Below are positions 17,481 through 25,858 of a DNA stretch of 64,000 nucleotides, one piece after another (within the stretch, counting starts at the first letter, position 1; every line of letters starts with the position of its first letter). A program made the position numbers and the translations under genes. The notes below the pieces were generated by a model that was not told where the DNA came from, searched no databases, and was given only the letters and a program-made list of their open reading frames with translations. Source of the stretch: Streptomyces netropsis (GTDB lineage: Bacteria > Actinomycetota > Actinomycetes > Streptomycetales > Streptomycetaceae); NCBI RefSeq assembly GCF_014203545.1, contig NZ_JACHJG010000002.1:558001-622000 (forward strand), in the 5' to 3' direction.

Positions 17481-18749
17481 ATGCCCGTCCATCAGCTCTC
17501 GGACCTCATACGTTTCGCCCGTCACCACTCGCCGTTCTACGCCGAGCTCTACGCCGACCTCCCGCCGGACGCGGACCGCCTCGCGGACCTTCCCGTCGTG
17601 GACCAGAGCGCGTTCTGGCAAGCCAACACCCTCGGCGACAACCGCGTATTGACCGCGCCCCTCGCCGAAGCGACCGTCTTCAAGACCGGCGGCACCAGTG
17701 GTGCGCCGAAGTTCTCCTGCTACACCCGGGAGGAGTGGCGGGAGTTCGTCACCGTTTTCGGCCAAGGTCTGCTCGACGCCGGCCTCCGCCCCGGCCACCG
17801 GGTCGCGGACCTCTTCTACGCCGGGGAGCTGTACGCCAGCTTCCTGTTCATCCTCGACTCGCTCGCGCACGCCCCGGTCGACAACGTCCGGCTGCCCATC
17901 GGCGGCGGCGCCCCGCTGGAGTCGACGATCCCCACCCTCCAGGACTTCGCCGCACAGGTCGTGGCCGGCACCCCGACCACCCTGTGCCGGCTCGCCGAGC
18001 ACCTGATCTCCATGGGCCTCTCGCTTCCCGACGTGGAGCTGCTGCTCTTCGGCGGCGAGGCGCTCTTCGACGACCAGCGCCGCCTGCTGGCCGCCGCCTT
18101 CCCCAACGCCGAGGCCCGCTCGCTCGGCTACGCCAGCGTCGACGCCGGACTGCTCGGCTGCCCCGTGCCCGGCCCCGACGCGCGCCTGCACCGCGCGTTC
18201 ACCCCGCACTCCGTCGTCGAGATCCTCGACGAGACCACCGGCGAAGTGATCCACGAGCCGTACCGGCCGGGTCGCGTCGTCGTCACCAGCCTGTTCCGCC
18301 GCCTCATGCCGATCATCCGCTACCCCGCGGGCGACCGCGCGGAATGGACGGACACCGAGGGGTACTTCCGCATCCTCGGCCGCGCGGAGGAAGGGGTCCG
18401 CGTCGGACCCGTCTCGCTGTACTCGCAGGACGCGCAGGCCGCCGTCACCGCCGCCGACACCCAGGGCCGCGTCATGGGCTCGCAGCTCGTGGTCCGCCGC
18501 TGGGACGGCCGCGACGGCCTGGTGCTGCGCCTGGCCACCGCTCCGGGCGACGACGACCCGGCGGAGCTCGAGGTCCTCGCCAAGGAGATCATCACCGAGC
18601 TGTACACGGCCCGGCCGCTGTACCCCGACAGCGAGCGCGCCGGATTCGTGCACCCGCTGACGGTCGAGTGGGTGCGCCACCGCGACCTCGCCGTCAACTC
18701 CCGCTCGGGCAAGCTCGTCCGCGTCATCGACGAGAGGCCGACCGCATGA
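17481..18749 (+). CDS. PaaK-like adenylate-forming ligase
   Basis: A 422-residue protein of the phenylacetate-CoA ligase/coenzyme F390 synthetase family, which activates a carboxylic acid as an acyl-adenylate. The phosphate loop reads FKTGGTSGAPKFS (residues about 60-75). A mid-protein segment resembles A5 (LGYASVDAG), and the A7/A8-like IIRYPAGDRAEW is followed by a C-terminal subdomain ending NSRSGKLVR. ATG 17481 is chosen with AAGG just upstream; the frame extends upstream without support. Its stop overlaps the MFS gene start (ATGA). It is the first of three carboxylate-activating modules in this operon. The acid is unknown; family members prefer aromatic acids. Confidence 0.85.
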   Translation: MPVHQLSDLIRFARHHSPFYAELYADLPPDADRLADLPVVDQSAFWQANTLGDNRVLTAPLAEATVFKTGGTSGAPKFSCYTREEWREFVTVFGQGLLDAGLRPGHRVADLFYAGELYASFLFILDSLAHAPVDNVRLPIGGGAPLESTIPTLQDFAAQVVAGTPTTLCRLAEHLISMGLSLPDVELLLFGGEALFDDQRRLLAAAFPNAEARSLGYASVDAGLLGCPVPGPDARLHRAFTPHSVVEILDETTGEVIHEPYRPGRVVVTSLFRRLMPIIRYPAGDRAEWTDTEGYFRILGRAEEGVRVGPVSLYSQDAQAAVTAADTQGRVMGSQLVVRRWDGRDGLVLRLATAPGDDDPAELEVLAKEIITELYTARPLYPDSERAGFVHPLTVEWVRHRDLAVNSRSGKLVRVIDERPTA

Positions 18750-20050
18750 GCGCCCCGACGACCGACACCGGCCGCACCCGGCCGCTCGTGCTCCGCAACC
18801 GCGCGTTCGGCACCGTATGGCTGGGCCAGGTACTCACCCAGGCCGCGGTGCGGATGTTCCAGGTCGGCGTGTCCTGGTGGCTCGTCGCCTACGCCGTGAC
18901 CAGCGGACGGGGCCTCGCCTCGGGGCTGTTCATGGCGGTCAGCACGCTGCCCGCCGTGACCCTCGCCCCCGTGGTCGCCCGGGCCGTCGCCCGCTTCGCG
19001 CACCGCTCCCTGCTGCGCACGGCGGCCGGCGCCGCCGGCGCCACCGCGGCGGCGCTCGCCGTCTGGGCCTGCGCGAGCGACCTGCCGCTCGCCGCCGCGT
19101 ACGCCGCGACGCTGGCGCTCGCGACCTGCCAGGCGTTCTTCGACCCCTGCCTCACCACCTCCGTGCCCGAGCTCGTCGACGACGAGGACATCGAGGCCGC
19201 GACCGGCTTCGAGCTGTCCACCCAGTCGCTGGCCAGCCTCGGCGGGGCGCTGCTCGGCGCCCTGATCGTCGACCGCGCCGGGGTGGCGGGGCTCGCGGTC
19301 GGCTGCGCCGCCGCCTATCTGTGCGCCGCGGCGCTCATCACGACCGCACGCTTCCGCACCTCGCCCGCCGAGGACGCCGAGGCGGCCGGTGAGGGCGCCG
19401 AAGCCCGGCGGACGCTCCGTCAGGTCCTCGCCGACCTGCCCTTCGTCCGCAAGATCCTGGTCTGCTTCGCCGCGGCCAACCTCTTCACCACCGCCGTCTT
19501 CGTCGTCATCCCGCTCTACACCAAGTCGGTGCTCCAGGGCGGCGGCGGCACCGTGGCCCTGCTCGAAGCCTCGCTCGGCGCGGGCACCCTGATCGGCTCC
19601 TTCACCGGCGCGCGGGTACCGGGCCGCCCCACCGTCGTCGGCTCGGTCTGCCTGGGCACGATGGCCGTCGTCCTCGCCCTGCCCGGCCTGATCGCCGAAC
19701 GGCCCGTCATCGCGGGCTGCCTCGCGGTGGCCGGCTGGTGCGTGGGCGTGATCGGTGTCCGCTTCGTGGCCCTGTTCCAGCGGCTGGTCCCCACCTCCGA
19801 CAAGCCCGCCTTCTTCGCCGTCATGCAGGCCCTGCTGGGTGCGACCTTCCCCGTGGCCTCGCTGCTGTTCGGCCTGCTCGGAGACCACCTCTCCGCGCAG
19901 ACGCTGTGCCTGATCCAGGCGGCCGGGCTCGTCCCCGCGGCCTGTGCCCTGGCGCTGCTGCGCGAGCGCGCCACCACGACCGACACCGAGGCGGCGGACG
20001 CGCCGGCGCAGGAGACCCGGCCGCTGGCCGACGCGGGGGGACAGCGATGA
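18746..20050 (+). CDS. MFS transporter
   Basis: A 434-residue membrane protein with about 12 hydrophobic segments, of the enterobactin-exporter-like MFS group (opening RNRAFGTVWLGQVLTQ, with FDPCLTTSVPELVDDEDIEAA as the family loop). It probably exports the product of the surrounding LuxC/LuxE-type operon. The ATG overlaps the ligase stop and its own stop overlaps the GNAT start, so it is translationally coupled on both sides. A charged, Ala/Thr-rich cytoplasmic tail ends the protein. The substrate is inferred from position only. Confidence 0.88.
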   Translation: MSAPTTDTGRTRPLVLRNRAFGTVWLGQVLTQAAVRMFQVGVSWWLVAYAVTSGRGLASGLFMAVSTLPAVTLAPVVARAVARFAHRSLLRTAAGAAGATAAALAVWACASDLPLAAAYAATLALATCQAFFDPCLTTSVPELVDDEDIEAATGFELSTQSLASLGGALLGALIVDRAGVAGLAVGCAAAYLCAAALITTARFRTSPAEDAEAAGEGAEARRTLRQVLADLPFVRKILVCFAAANLFTTAVFVVIPLYTKSVLQGGGGTVALLEASLGAGTLIGSFTGARVPGRPTVVGSVCLGTMAVVLALPGLIAERPVIAGCLAVAGWCVGVIGVRFVALFQRLVPTSDKPAFFAVMQALLGATFPVASLLFGLLGDHLSAQTLCLIQAAGLVPAACALALLRERATTTDTEAADAPAQETRPLADAGGQR

Positions 20051-21183
20051 CCGCCACGATCGAGACGGCGGCCGCCGCCGACATCGCCGATCTGCGCCAG
20101 CTCTACTACGCCGTCTACGGACCGCACTACCCCGTCGCGCTCGGCACCGACCCCGCCGAGATGTCCCGCCTCATCGCGGACCCGCACTCCCTCTGGCTCG
20201 TCGCCCGCTGCCCGCGGACCGGCGGCCTGGCCGGATCGGCGGCCATCCGCAGCGAGGCCGGCAGCCGCACCGGCAAGCTCGAGGGCCTCGCCGTCCACCC
20301 CGACCACCGGGCGGCCGGACTGGCCGGGACGCTGACCGAGGAGCTGTGCGCGCGGATGCTGGACACCGGGCGGCTGGACTCGGTGTACGCCACCGTCCGC
20401 ACCGTCAGCACCGGACCGCAGCGCGTGGTCTCCCGCAACGGCTTCCGTCCACTGGGCATCCTGCCCAACGCCGTGGACCTCAGCAGCCGCGAAAGCCTCG
20501 CACTCTACGCGCGTCACTCCGACGGGATCCTGGACCGGCGCCTCCCCGTGCCCGAGGTGCCCGCACCGCTGGCACCCCTGCTGCGCACCGTCGAACGAAG
20601 CCTGGGCATCAGCTACGCCGGCACCGAGGCCACCGCCCCGCTCCCCGCGCCCGCCGAACCGACGGCGGCACCGCTGGAGATGATCGAGGCACCGGCCTTC
20701 GTCCGGCGCCGCTTCCGCGAGCGCTTCCCCGACGCCGCCCAGTGGTTCTACCCGCTGCACACCCCCAACGTGCTGCTGATGCCCGACGACGGCCGCTTCG
20801 AGGTGTACGCCTACCTCAACCGCACCGGGGGCTACTGCGCCCTGGTCGCCGCGCACCCCGCCCCGGCCGACGCGGCCGCCTGGCTGGAGCCCATCACCCG
20901 GACCCTCACCCGCGCCGGCGCGGGCTACGTCGAAGCGCTGCTGCCGCTGTCCCAGCACGGCCTGCTCTCCGCCTGCCTCGCCCAGGGCTTCATCCCGAGC
21001 GCCCTCTACCCGGCGATGCGCCCCGAAGGCGACGGCTTCACCGACTACGTCGTGATGACACGGACCACCGAGCAGATCGACTTCCGCGGCCTGGCCGTCG
21101 ACGAGCCGCTCCAGCCCTACCTGGACGCCTACGTGTCGGCCTGGGCGTCGACCTACCTGCCCACACTCGAGGTTGCCCCATGA
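20047..21183 (+). CDS. GNAT-family acyltransferase, two-domain
   Basis: A 378-residue protein. Residues about 1-165 are a GNAT domain with the acyl-CoA pyrophosphate-binding motif in VHPDHRAAGLAGTL (RxxGxA) and the upstream strand KLEGLAV. Residues about 215-370 look like a second, divergent GNAT-like fold with no clear CoA motif. It should transfer an acyl group to an amine. Start and stop both overlap neighbours (ATGA), so it belongs to the operon with LuxE and the LuxC fusion. Whether it modifies the operon's small molecule or a carrier is unknown. Goadsporin biosynthesis also uses a GNAT, but this one is outside the RiPP operon. Confidence 0.82.
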   Translation: MTATIETAAAADIADLRQLYYAVYGPHYPVALGTDPAEMSRLIADPHSLWLVARCPRTGGLAGSAAIRSEAGSRTGKLEGLAVHPDHRAAGLAGTLTEELCARMLDTGRLDSVYATVRTVSTGPQRVVSRNGFRPLGILPNAVDLSSRESLALYARHSDGILDRRLPVPEVPAPLAPLLRTVERSLGISYAGTEATAPLPAPAEPTAAPLEMIEAPAFVRRRFRERFPDAAQWFYPLHTPNVLLMPDDGRFEVYAYLNRTGGYCALVAAHPAPADAAAWLEPITRTLTRAGAGYVEALLPLSQHGLLSACLAQGFIPSALYPAMRPEGDGFTDYVVMTRTTEQIDFRGLAVDEPLQPYLDAYVSAWASTYLPTLEVAP

Positions 21184-22346
21184 ATCCGATGAATCCCCAC
21201 CTCGCTCCGGTCGACGTCCCCGACCCGGCACTGCTGCCCCGGGTCCAGGAACTGTGCGACCTGACCGACCCCTACGCCGTCGGCCCCGCCGAGGACGAGC
21301 TGTTCGCCGCGGCCATGGCCGAGATCAACGCCTGGCACGGCGAACGCTCCCCGTTCTTCCACAGGCTCCACGAGGCCACCGAGGAAACAGCCCGGGCCGG
21401 GGCGTTCACCGCCCCGCTCGTGCACGCGAACTTCTTCAAGCGTCACGAGGTGCTGTCCATCCCCCGTGACGACGTCCATCTGCACCTGACCTCGTCCGGC
21501 ACCACCGGCCAGAAGTCGCAGATGTTCTTCGACGAATGGACCATCCGCTCCGCCCAGCGCATGGTCGCCCGCATCTTCGACCGCAACGGCTGGATCACTC
21601 CCGACCAGGAGGTCAACTACCTCCTCTCCAGCTACCAGCCCGCCCCCGACCTGAAGCTGGGCACCTCCTTCACCGACAACTACCTCTGCGACTTCGCGCC
21701 CGCCCGGCAGGTCGAGTACGCCCTGCGCAACACCGGCAACGGGCACGAGTTCGACCCCTTCGGAGTCATCGCCGCGCTGCGCCGCTACGCCGATGACGAC
21801 GTCCCCGTCCGCATCCTGGGCTTCCCCGCGTTCATCTGGTTCACCCTGGAGCGGATGCGGGCCATGGGGCTGCCGCCCCTGACGCTCCCCGAGGGCTCGC
21901 TGATCCTCTTCGGCGGCGGCTGGAAGGGCAACGCGGACCAGCAGATCGGCAAGGACGAGCTGTACGGCCGCATCACCGAGCAGCTGGGCGTCCCCTCCGA
22001 GCGGATCCGCGACACCTTCGGCTCGGTCGAGCACTGCATCCCCTACATCGAGTGCGACCACCACCGCCTGCACGCCCCCGTCTGGTCCCGGGTGTTCATC
22101 CGCTCCACCCGCACGCTCGAGCCGCTGCCGTACGGCGAGCGGGGCTATTTGCACCTCGTCTCGCCGTACATCACCTCCGTACCGGCGCAGAGCGTCGTCA
22201 TGGGCGACCTCGCCACGCTGCACCCGGGCGAGGAGTGCGGCTGCGAGCTGAACACCCCCTGGTTCACCCTCCACGGCCGCGCCGGAGTGAGCCGCAACAA
22301 GAGCTGCGCGGTGGCCGCCGCCGAACTGATGAAGGGCATGTCGTGA
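21180..22346 (+). CDS. LuxE-type acyl-protein synthetase
   Basis: A 388-residue acyl-protein synthetase. In bioluminescent bacteria LuxE adenylates fatty acid, carries it on a C-terminal Cys and passes it to the LuxC reductase. Here the phosphate loop is LTSSGTTGQKSQMF. The C-terminus NKSCAVAAAELMKG places a Cys 12 residues before the end, where the acylated Cys of Vibrio LuxE lies (14 before its end). The key chemistry therefore looks intact. The gene overlaps the GNAT stop and the LuxC-PaaK start. No luxA, luxB or luxD is present, so the acid is unlikely to serve light emission. Confidence 0.88.
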   Translation: MNPMNPHLAPVDVPDPALLPRVQELCDLTDPYAVGPAEDELFAAAMAEINAWHGERSPFFHRLHEATEETARAGAFTAPLVHANFFKRHEVLSIPRDDVHLHLTSSGTTGQKSQMFFDEWTIRSAQRMVARIFDRNGWITPDQEVNYLLSSYQPAPDLKLGTSFTDNYLCDFAPARQVEYALRNTGNGHEFDPFGVIAALRRYADDDVPVRILGFPAFIWFTLERMRAMGLPPLTLPEGSLILFGGGWKGNADQQIGKDELYGRITEQLGVPSERIRDTFGSVEHCIPYIECDHHRLHAPVWSRVFIRSTRTLEPLPYGERGYLHLVSPYITSVPAQSVVMGDLATLHPGEECGCELNTPWFTLHGRAGVSRNKSCAVAAAELMKGMS

Positions 22347-24850
22347 TGACCGAAAGCGTGCAGCACCACTACTGGCAGGGCGCGTTCGTCGACGACGAGG
22401 AAGCGGGCCGCCGCCTGGCCGGCCTGCCCGCCACCGTCGAGGCGGCGCTGGCCGAGCCGCTGGACACCGAGACCGTCCTCGCCGCCTGCGAACAGCTCGC
22501 GGCCGCCCTGCGCGACCCGGCCCACCCCACCCACGCCCGCCTGGCGAAGCACCTGGCCGAGGGGGAGGACACCGCCGTCCTCACCGAACTGGCCGCCTTC
22601 CTCAGCCGGCCGGAACTGACGACCAAGCTCCGGCGCGAGCTCGGCGGCACCAGCCCACAGCGGCTGAACCGCCCCGACGCCAAGGAGACCGTCTACGAAG
22701 CCTGGGCACCCGTCGGCCTCGTCGCGCACATCGCCCCCGGCAACGCCGCCACCGTCGCGCCGCTCAGCCTCGTCGAAGGACTGCTCGCCGGGAACGTCAA
22801 CGTCCTCAAGACCAGCAGCGCCGACACCCTCCTCGCCCAGCACCTGCTCGCCGAACTCGCCGCCCTGGACCCCACGGGCGCCATCGCCGAGCGCGTCATC
22901 GTGCTGCGCTTCTCCTCCTCCCGGCAGGACTGGCTGAGCCTGATGTGCGCCCCCGCCGACGCCGTGGCGGTGTGGGGCGGCGAGAGCGCCGTCGAGGGCG
23001 TGGCGGCCCATGTGCCCTCCGGCTGCCGCCTGGTGGAGTGGGGCCACAAGATCTCCTTCGCCTACCTCACCCGGGACGCCTGGCAGGACCCGGCCGCCCT
23101 GGCCGCCCTCGCGACGGACGTCTGCCTGCACGAACAGCAGGCGTGCTCCAGCCCGCAGGTCGTCTACCTCGACACCGAGGACCCGGCCGAGGTCTTCGCC
23201 TTCGCCGAGCGCTTCGCCGCCGTCCTCGGCGGCATGCCGCCCGCCGAACGCGAGGACACGACGCCCGCCGAGGAGGCCGAGCTCACCACCACCGAGCTCA
23301 TCGCCCGCCTCGAGGAGCACCTGGACCTGACCCGCGTCATCGCCGCCCCCGACGGCTCCTGGCGCGTCATGGCCGACATCCGGCCGGCCCTCACCGCCTC
23401 CCCGCTGCACCGCAGCGTGTGGGTCAAGCCCCTGCCGCGCAAGAACCTCCTCGGCACCCTGCGCCCCATGCGTCGCTATCTGCAGACCGCCGGCATCGCC
23501 GGAAGCCGCACCGACATCGCCGAGCTGTCCCGTCTCGCCCTGGCCGCCGGGGCCACCCGCGTCACGCCGCTCGGCCGGATGCTGGGCGGCTACTCCGGAG
23601 AGCCGCACGACGGCGTCTACGCCCTCCAGCGCTACAGCCGCCGCGTGGCCGTCCAGGCCGACGAGCGCTTCGCCACCACGGCCTGCCTCGACGACCTGAC
23701 CCGGCCGGTCTCCTTCCCGCCGCCCACCGGACCGCTGCTCGACAAGGCCGCCGTCCAGGAGCTCAACGAGAACGTCGACCGGCGCGACGCCGAGCTGTAC
23801 TTCCGCAGCGGCGGCAGCACCGGCAAGCCCGCCCTGTCCCTGTTCACCTACGACGACTACGACACCCAGATGCGCGCCGCCGCCCGCGGCCTGCTCGCCG
23901 CGGGCTACGACCCGGCCCGCGACCGCACCGCCAACCTCTTCTACTGCGGCGGCATGTACGGCGGCTTCATCAGCTTCTTCTCCATCCTGGAGCGGCTGGG
24001 CGGCACCCAACTGCCGATGGCCGCCGGCCCCGACCACCGCGTCACCGCCGAGGCACTGGTCGCCCACGAGGCGGACACCCTCTTCGGCATGCCCTCCTAC
24101 CTCTGGCAGCTCCTGCACGAGCAGGCCGACCTGCTGCGCTCGTACGGCGGCATCCGCAAGATCTTCTACGGGGGCGAGCACTTCACCGCCGAGCAGCGGC
24201 GCACCCTCACCGAGACCTTCGGTATCGAGACCATCCGCTCCATCACCTACGGCAGCACCGACCTCGGCCCGCTCGGCTACCAGTGCACCGAGTCCACCGG
24301 TGGCGTCCACCATCTGCACGCCGACCTGCACACGATGGAAATCCTCGACACCGAGGCCGACCGGCCGGTGCCGCCCGGCGAGACCGGCCGACTGGTGTTC
24401 AGCACCCACGCCCGGCGCGGCCAGAACCTCGGCCGGTACGTCATCGGCGACCTCGGCCGTGCCCTCCCCGGCCCCTGCGCCTGCGGCAACCGGTCACCGC
24501 GCTTCGAACTGCTCGGCCGGGGCGGCGACGTGATGCGAGTGGCGGCGTACTTCCTCAACTATCGCCGCTTCGTGGCCATCGCCGAGCAGGACTGCGGCTA
24601 CCGCGGCGAACTCCAGGTGCTGCTCGCCCGCACCGAGGTCCGCGAACAGCTCACCGTCCGCGTCGAGGCCACGGACACGGCGGGGCCGCGCGAACTGCGG
24701 GCGGCCTTCCTGGCGGGCTACGAGGAACTGCGCTCGGCCGTCGACGACCGGCTGCTCGACCTCGTCGTGGAGACGGCCGACGGCGCCGACTTCGCCCGCA
24801 CGGCGACGAGCGGCAAGCTGCGCGCCGTCGTCGACGGCCGACAGGGCTGA
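22346..24850 (+). CDS. LuxC acyl reductase fused to a PaaK-like ligase domain
   Basis: A fusion of 834 residues. Residues about 1-460 are a LuxC-type NADPH-dependent acyl reductase, with HIAPGNAATVAPLSLVEG and the catalytic Cys in EQQACSSPQVVY. Residues about 470-834 are a PaaK/LuxE-like adenylating domain with LYFRSGGSTGKPALS, SITYGSTDLG, a CACG pair and the closing TSGKLRAVV. Both halves keep their signatures, so this could activate and reduce a carboxylic acid to an aldehyde in one chain. In Streptomyces griseus, GriC and GriD, separate proteins of these two families, form a carboxylic acid reductase for 3-amino-4-hydroxybenzoate. ATG 22346 overlaps the LuxE stop; GTG 22343 is also possible. 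Confidence 0.88.
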   Translation: MTESVQHHYWQGAFVDDEEAGRRLAGLPATVEAALAEPLDTETVLAACEQLAAALRDPAHPTHARLAKHLAEGEDTAVLTELAAFLSRPELTTKLRRELGGTSPQRLNRPDAKETVYEAWAPVGLVAHIAPGNAATVAPLSLVEGLLAGNVNVLKTSSADTLLAQHLLAELAALDPTGAIAERVIVLRFSSSRQDWLSLMCAPADAVAVWGGESAVEGVAAHVPSGCRLVEWGHKISFAYLTRDAWQDPAALAALATDVCLHEQQACSSPQVVYLDTEDPAEVFAFAERFAAVLGGMPPAEREDTTPAEEAELTTTELIARLEEHLDLTRVIAAPDGSWRVMADIRPALTASPLHRSVWVKPLPRKNLLGTLRPMRRYLQTAGIAGSRTDIAELSRLALAAGATRVTPLGRMLGGYSGEPHDGVYALQRYSRRVAVQADERFATTACLDDLTRPVSFPPPTGPLLDKAAVQELNENVDRRDAELYFRSGGSTGKPALSLFTYDDYDTQMRAAARGLLAAGYDPARDRTANLFYCGGMYGGFISFFSILERLGGTQLPMAAGPDHRVTAEALVAHEADTLFGMPSYLWQLLHEQADLLRSYGGIRKIFYGGEHFTAEQRRTLTETFGIETIRSITYGSTDLGPLGYQCTESTGGVHHLHADLHTMEILDTEADRPVPPGETGRLVFSTHARRGQNLGRYVIGDLGRALPGPCACGNRSPRFELLGRGGDVMRVAAYFLNYRRFVAIAEQDCGYRGELQVLLARTEVREQLTVRVEATDTAGPRELRAAFLAGYEELRSAVDDRLLDLVVETADGADFARTATSGKLRAVVDGRQG

Positions 24851-24864
24851 GCCGGACCGGAAGT

Positions 24865-24900
24865 GGCTTCGGCGGACCCCGACGGTGGTCCGCCGAAGCC
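24865..24900 (+). terminator. Terminator of the LuxC/LuxE-type operon
   Basis: A perfect 14-bp stem (24865-24878 pairing with 24887-24900) with an 8-base loop, starting 15 bases after the stop of the LuxC-PaaK gene. It has no U-tract, as is common in Streptomyces. It marks the end of the five-gene operon and separates it from the hydrolase gene. Confidence 0.8.
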
Positions 24901-24950
24901 GCCCCGGCACCCCATGGCGCGTGACGACGGGCGCCGATTAGCGTGACGTC

Positions 24951-25766
24951 ATGAGCGCAGAACACGCAACGCCCCGGCCCGACTTCGACGTCATCGTGCG
25001 GGGGGAGGGACCCGCCCTCCTGCTGGCCCACGGCGCCGGCGGCGGGATCCAGGGCAACTTCGGCCTGGTCCTCGACGACCTGGCCCGGGACCACACGGTC
25101 ATCGGCCCGCACTACCCGGGATCCGGCGCCACACCCGTCGCCACCGACCCGATCCGGCTCGACGACCTCGCCGACCGGGTGGTGGCCGCGGCCGTCACCC
25201 GCGGACACGAGTCGTTCGCGGTCCTGGGCGAATCACTGGGCGCCGCCGTCGCCGTACGGGCCGCCACCCGGCACCCGGAGCGGGTCACGGCACTCGTGCT
25301 CACCGCCGGATTCGCCGTCGCCGACCCGGCGTTGGCGATGGCCACCCAGTTCATCAAGGTCCTCGGGGCGGCGGGGGAGTGGAGCGCCCTCGCGCGGCTC
25401 GGCTGCGTGACGTGCATGTCGGACACCGACGAGGCGGGCTACTCCGCCCCGGAGCTCGACGCCGTGATCCAGCGGTTCCAGGAGCAGATACCACCGGGCA
25501 CACTGGACCACTTCGACCTGGTGGCCCGGGTCGACGTCCGCGACGACCTCGCACGCGTGAGCGCGCCCGCCCTCGTCGTCATCCCGACCGGCGACCGGCT
25601 GATCCTCCCCGACACCTCGCGCCGCCTCGCCGACGGCATCCCCGGCGCCGAAGCGGTGGAACTGCCGGGCGCCGGGCACATCCTGGGCGAGAGCGACCGG
25701 GCGACCTGGCTGCGGCTGGTACGGGAGTTCCTCGCCGGCGTCGGCCCGCACCCGGACCGCCCCTGA
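24951..25766 (+). CDS. Alpha/beta hydrolase
   Basis: A 271-residue alpha/beta-hydrolase. The oxyanion region is HGAGGG, the nucleophile elbow is GESLG, the acid lies in TGDRL and the catalytic His in GAGHILGE. No signal peptide is seen, so it is probably cytoplasmic. It is separated from the preceding operon by a strong terminator, so co-transcription is doubtful. The substrate cannot be told from sequence; esterase, lactonase or dehalogenase-like activity are all possible. Confidence 0.85.
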   Translation: MSAEHATPRPDFDVIVRGEGPALLLAHGAGGGIQGNFGLVLDDLARDHTVIGPHYPGSGATPVATDPIRLDDLADRVVAAAVTRGHESFAVLGESLGAAVAVRAATRHPERVTALVLTAGFAVADPALAMATQFIKVLGAAGEWSALARLGCVTCMSDTDEAGYSAPELDAVIQRFQEQIPPGTLDHFDLVARVDVRDDLARVSAPALVVIPTGDRLILPDTSRRLADGIPGAEAVELPGAGHILGESDRATWLRLVREFLAGVGPHPDRP

Positions 25767-25784
25767 CCGTCCGGCCGGGACCGG

Positions 25785-25812
25785 TCTCGACTTTGGTCGA
25801 CCGAAATCGAGA
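25785..25812. promoter_or_regulatory. 28-bp operator-like palindrome upstream of the sensor kinase
   Basis: An imperfect palindrome centred on GGTCGACC (25795-25802), with TCTCGA at the left end and TCGAGA at the right. All but two symmetric pairs match. It lies 46 bp before the kinase ATG, with a second copy of ACTTTGG just to its right. Its form and place suggest a binding site for the LuxR-type response regulator encoded downstream (autoregulation, inferred). Confidence 0.6.
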
Positions 25813-25858
25813 CTTTGGATGTACGCCCAGGGCGGTCCGGGCTGCTTATGGTGCGGGG

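Noticed and set aside
21180..24850. Bioluminescence (lux) operon
   Set aside because: LuxE and LuxC homologues are present but luxA, luxB and luxD are absent, and MFS, GNAT and PaaK-like genes are interleaved. A Gri-type acid reductase role is more likely.
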